A stretch of 64,000 bases of DNA. Origin: Micromonospora sonchi (GTDB lineage Bacteria; Actinomycetota; Actinomycetes; Mycobacteriales; Micromonosporaceae). The stretch covers positions 1 through 64,000 of the forward strand of contig NZ_BMNB01000027.1 in NCBI RefSeq assembly GCF_014646235.1. Reading direction: 5' to 3'. The first letter of the stretch is position 1. Each line of letters begins with the position of its first letter. The notes below the pieces were generated by a model that did no database searches, was not told the origin of the DNA, and saw nothing but the letters and a program-made list of their open reading frames with translations. Of the stretch, positions 61,710 to 64,000 are shown piece by piece. Made by a program: the position numbers and the translations under genes.

Positions 61710-62138
61710 TCACTGGGAGATGCGTTCGGTCGCGCAGTCGGGGCAGGTGCCCCAGTAGACGACCTCCGCCTCATCGACCACGAAGCCGTGGTCGTCCGAG
61801 GCGGTGAGACAGGGAGCATGGCCGACGACGCAGTCGACGTCGGCGATCGCACCGCAGGAGCGGCACACGACATGGTGGTGGTTGTCCCCCACCCGGGACT
61901 CGTAGCGGGCGGTCGCACGGCCAGGTTGGATGCGCCGCACCAGACCGGCGTCGGTGAGCGCACGCAGTACGTCGTACACCGCCTGGTGGGAGATCGTGGG
62001 ATGATTCGCCCGAACCAGCGCGATCACGGCGTCGGTGTCGACGTGCGGGTGGTCCCGCAGCGCGGCGAGCACCGCCAACCGGGGCCGGGTCACGCGCATC
62101 GAGACCGCCCGCAGCTGAGCCTCGAAGTCGGACGTCAT
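61710..62138 (-). CDS. furA: Fur-family peroxide-type regulator FurA
   Basis: The 142-residue product has the Fur winged helix (RVTRPRLAVLAALRDHPHVD, TISHQAVYDVLRALTDAGLV), then the metal-binding region HHHVVCRSCGAIADVD, and a C-terminal CPDC. Two C-x2-C pairs fit a structural zinc. In mycobacteria and Streptomyces the homologous FurA/CatR-like protein represses itself and katG until oxidised. It lies upstream of katG in one operon, with a Fur-type palindrome just before its start. Confidence 0.93.
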   Translation of the reverse strand: MTSDFEAQLRAVSMRVTRPRLAVLAALRDHPHVDTDAVIALVRANHPTISHQAVYDVLRALTDAGLVRRIQPGRATARYESRVGDNHHHVVCRSCGAIADVDCVVGHAPCLTASDDHGFVVDEAEVVYWGTCPDCATERISQ

Positions 62139-62158
62139 GACGCCGACGATAGCCCACT

Positions 62159-62176
62159 CTTTTGGAATTATTCAAG
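62159..62176. promoter_or_regulatory. FurA operator candidate
   Basis: CTTTTGGAATTATTCAAG (plus strand) is an AT-rich imperfect palindrome about 20-40 bases upstream of the furA start. Read on the minus strand, CTTGAATAATTCCAAAAG closely resembles, from memory, the FurS/FurA boxes upstream of Streptomyces and mycobacterial furA-katG operons. Confidence 0.65.
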
Positions 62177-62325
62177 TTTTGGATCGGCACAAGCCCCCGC
62201 AATTCGCTGCAGAACAGGCCAAACCAACGACGGTGAGCATCACACTGCGACATGAAGACTACAAAAAGTAGCGCCTCCGCTGCCGGGCAGTCCGAGATTG
62301 ATCTCCGCTCCTGGGGAGCAAGCGC

Positions 62326-62556
62326 TCAGGGGCGCCGCGATTCCTCCGCTGCCGCCTCGTCGACCTGCTCCGTGACGTGGCGCGCGACCTCGCGGAGCGC
62401 GGCGACCTGCTCGTCGGTCAGCCCGTCGATGACGTAGCGCCGCACCGCGGTGACGTGGCCCGGGGCGGCGGCGACCACGAGGTTCCACCCGGCGTCGGTC
62501 AGCACGGCCCTGGTGTAGCGAGGGCTCTCCGGGTCGGGCTGAGGCGCAGCATCCGC
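62326..62556 (-). pseudogene. MarR-family regulator C-terminal remnant
   Basis: The frame reads YTRAVLTDAGWNLVVAAAPG, then HVTAVRRYVIDGLTDEQVAA and LREVARHVTEQVDEAAAEE. From memory this matches the wing and C-terminal dimerisation helices of MarR proteins. The preceding residues have no helix-turn-helix, and the frame upstream of about 62556 does not look like protein. A complete MarR protein is about 150 residues; only about 75 remain. Confidence 0.55.
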
Positions 62557-62574
62557 CCCGAGGCCGTCACCCGC

Positions 62575-62709
62575 ATGAGCCTGGTGGTTGCGGTCGACCT
62601 GCGAATCGAGCACGATGGCGTCACGCTGCACCGGTACGCCGTCCGGGACACCCACACCATCGGCCGTACGGCGGCGCGGCCAACTGAACGAAAGGACGGG
62701 CAGCGGTGA
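62575..62709 (+). CDS. Possible tiny protein coupled to the acetyltransferase
   Basis: A 44-residue frame from ATG 62575 (MSLVVAVDLRIEHDGVTLHR) ends in a TGA that overlaps the acetyltransferase GTG as GTGA. It has no domain I can name. The overlap and a modest upstream purine stretch are the only support. It could equally be a leader frame or chance. Confidence 0.3.
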   Translation: MSLVVAVDLRIEHDGVTLHRYAVRDTHTIGRTAARPTERKDGQR

Positions 62710-63155
62710 TCCGCAGAGCCGAGGCGGCGGACGCCGACGCCATCACCCAGGTGTTTCTGGCATCCAGAGCGGCGGCGATGCCCTACTTACCGCACCTGTA
62801 CGACGACGAGCAGACCGGGGCCTGGATCACCCATGTGGTGCTGCCCGGTTGCGCGACCTGGGTGGCCGAGAGTCCGCGGAGCGGCGAGATCCTCGGCTTC
62901 GCGGCGCTCGACGGCGACGTGCTGGAGCATCTCTACCTGCGGCCGGACGCACGTCGGCAGGGCATCGGCAGCGCACTGCTCGATGAGGTACGCCGGGCCA
63001 GCCCGGGCCTGCTCAGCCTGCGCGTGTTCACGCGCAACACCGACGCCCGGTCGTTCTACGAGCGGCACGGCTTCCGACCGGTCGACGAGAACGACGGCAG
63101 CCGCAACGAGGAGAACGAGCCCGACATGACGTACGTCTGGCAGCGGCCCGCCTGA
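62706..63155 (+). CDS. GNAT-family N-acetyltransferase
   Basis: The 149-residue product starts at GTG 62706. It has the GNAT fold: N-terminal IRRAEAADADAITQVFLASR, strand 4 with FAALDGDVLEHLYLRPDARR, the acetyl-CoA loop RRQGIGSALLDEVRR (motif A, Q/R-x-x-G-x-G/A), and LRVFTRNTDARSFYERHGFRP (motif B). Acceptor unknown; many such proteins acetylate amino groups of small molecules or protein N-termini. It is preceded by a possible coupled tiny frame. Confidence 0.9.
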   Translation: MIRRAEAADADAITQVFLASRAAAMPYLPHLYDDEQTGAWITHVVLPGCATWVAESPRSGEILGFAALDGDVLEHLYLRPDARRQGIGSALLDEVRRASPGLLSLRVFTRNTDARSFYERHGFRPVDENDGSRNEENEPDMTYVWQRPA

Positions 63156-63177
63156 TGCGGGCCGCTGCCAGAGAGGC

Positions 63178-64000
63178 TCACGGTTTGCGGGCGACGACCC
63201 CGACGAAGGTGTGGTACGTGTCGGTCTGCTCCGGAGCGGCCGTACCCGGATCCGGACGCCACTCGGCCAGCGGCACCAGTCCCGGCTCCAGCGGTGTCAG
63301 GCCGTCCACGAAGGAGAGGATCTGCTCGTCGGTGCGCCAGCGGCCGGTGCCGAGTGACTGGTTGAAGACCCGCTCGACCTCGCGCGCCTTGCGGGAACCC
63401 TCCGGGTCCCGCTCACCCGGGTCCCGGAAGTGCGAGATCGCCACGTAGCTGCCGGACGGGAGGGCGTCGATCAGCGCCGCCGCCACCGCCCGCGGGTCCT
63501 CGTCGTCGCCGAGGTGGTGCAGGATCGCGAAGAGCAGCAACCCGATCGGCCGGTCCAGGTCGAGGAACCGGCGTACGTCCGGGTGGTTCAGAATCTCCTG
63601 CGGTGACCGGATGTCCGCCTGGATCACCGTCGCGGTGCCCTCCTCGGCGAGCAGGGCCCGCCCGTGCGCCAGGACGATGGGGTCATTGTCCACATACACC
63701 ACCCGAGCCTTCGGGTTGTGCTCGGTGGCGACCTCGTGCACGTTGCCCTGGGTGGGCAGCCCCGATCCGATGTCGAGGAACTGGTCGATGCCCGCCTCGG
63801 TGACGAGGGACCGGACCACCCGACGCAGGAAGGCGCGGTTCGCCTGGCCGGCCGCCGGCCCGTCCGGTGTGATCCGCAGGGCGTGCTCGGCGACCTTGCG
63901 GTCGACCTCGAAGTTGTCCTTGCCGCCGAGGAAGAAGTCGTAGACGCGGGCCACACTGGGAATGCTGGTGTCGATGCCGGGGGGTGCCGCCTTGTCGCGG
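63178..64000 (-). CDS. SAM-dependent methyltransferase (DUF574/Methyltransf_19), 5'-truncated by window
   Basis: The frame is open to the window edge; the N-terminal part reads PGIDTSIPSVARVYDFFLGG, so the true start lies beyond base 64000. Motifs include FLGGKDNFEVDRKVAE, FLDIGSGLPTQGNVHEVATE (SAM-binding), ARVVYVDNDPIVLAHGRALL and the C-terminal WRPDPGTAAPEQTDTYHTFV. These define the actinobacterial DUF574 family, numerous in Streptomyces and relatives and of unknown substrate. The visible part is at least 273 codons and nearly complete. Confidence 0.9.
   Translation of the reverse strand, partial: RDKAAPPGIDTSIPSVARVYDFFLGGKDNFEVDRKVAEHALRITPDGPAAGQANRAFLRRVVRSLVTEAGIDQFLDIGSGLPTQGNVHEVATEHNPKARVVYVDNDPIVLAHGRALLAEEGTATVIQADIRSPQEILNHPDVRRFLDLDRPIGLLLFAILHHLGDDEDPRAVAAALIDALPSGSYVAISHFRDPGERDPEGSRKAREVERVFNQSLGTGRWRTDEQILSFVDGLTPLEPGLVPLAEWRPDPGTAAPEQTDTYHTFVGVVARKP

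Overview
The window is high-GC actinobacterial DNA. GTG starts, four-base GTGA/ATGA gene overlaps, a FurA-KatG operon, F420-type and mycothiol-type enzymes and secreted CBM13 (ricin-like) carbohydrate-active proteins all fit this. The short GTTAA-n-AGGGGCCC intergenic repeats (positions 1901-1956 and 28027-28082) are, from memory, typical of Micromonospora and relatives, so I place the DNA in Micromonosporaceae. No rRNA, tRNA or CRISPR array was found.

Region 1 (1-1756) is a scar. An IS66-type transposase tail abuts a frameshifted polymorphic-toxin C-terminus with an HNH nuclease domain, followed by an intact HEAT-repeat immunity gene. Region 2 (2068-14982) is a complete-looking block of thirteen co-directional genes for an extracellular contractile injection system (eCIS): sheath, two tube proteins, LysM baseplate protein, spike, PAAR tip, gp25, baseplate J, tail protein I, a 930-residue Pro-rich protein and a zinc-ribbon/membrane/discoidin protein. 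No AAA+ ATPase or tape-measure gene is visible. A MalT-like ATPase/BTAD regulator (14897-17794) converges on it and overlaps its last gene. Region 3 (17958-21975) is a five-gene operon of ECF sigma factor, zinc-finger anti-sigma factor and ABC exporter, with a good autoregulatory promoter.

Region 4 (22042-26497) holds an antitoxin with a truncated toxin, then three genes of a capsule/surface-polysaccharide type locus. Region 5 (26696-33731) holds an MFS exporter, a FecCD-type metallophore or vitamin importer coupled to a methyltransferase, and a MerR-type operator driving a quinone-oxidoreductase-like gene and a luciferase-like oxidoreductase. Region 6 (33738-38893) is accessory: a tight operon of tiny proteins ending in a frameshifted XRE regulator, a second XRE regulator, an internally deleted hsdM remnant, several long hairpins, a mycothiol-nitroreductase-like protein with a changed active site, and a 28-bp tandem repeat.

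Region 7 (38894-58279) is devoted to carbohydrates. One RbsA-type sugar ABC operon also encodes an epimerase and a secreted beta-helix/CBM13 protein. It is divergent from a ThuA-GSDH-PKD-CBM6-CBM13 secreted giant, with overlapping promoters between them. A MalEFG-type ABC operon with an enolase-superfamily enzyme is divergent from a FadR/GntR regulator. That regulator's putative double operator, CGTnnnACGTnnnACG, recurs upstream of a secreted CBM13-esterase 2.5 kb away. Region 8 (58562-64000) contains a membrane protein, katG-furA, a MarR remnant, an acetyltransferase and the 3' part of a SAM methyltransferase gene cut by the window edge.
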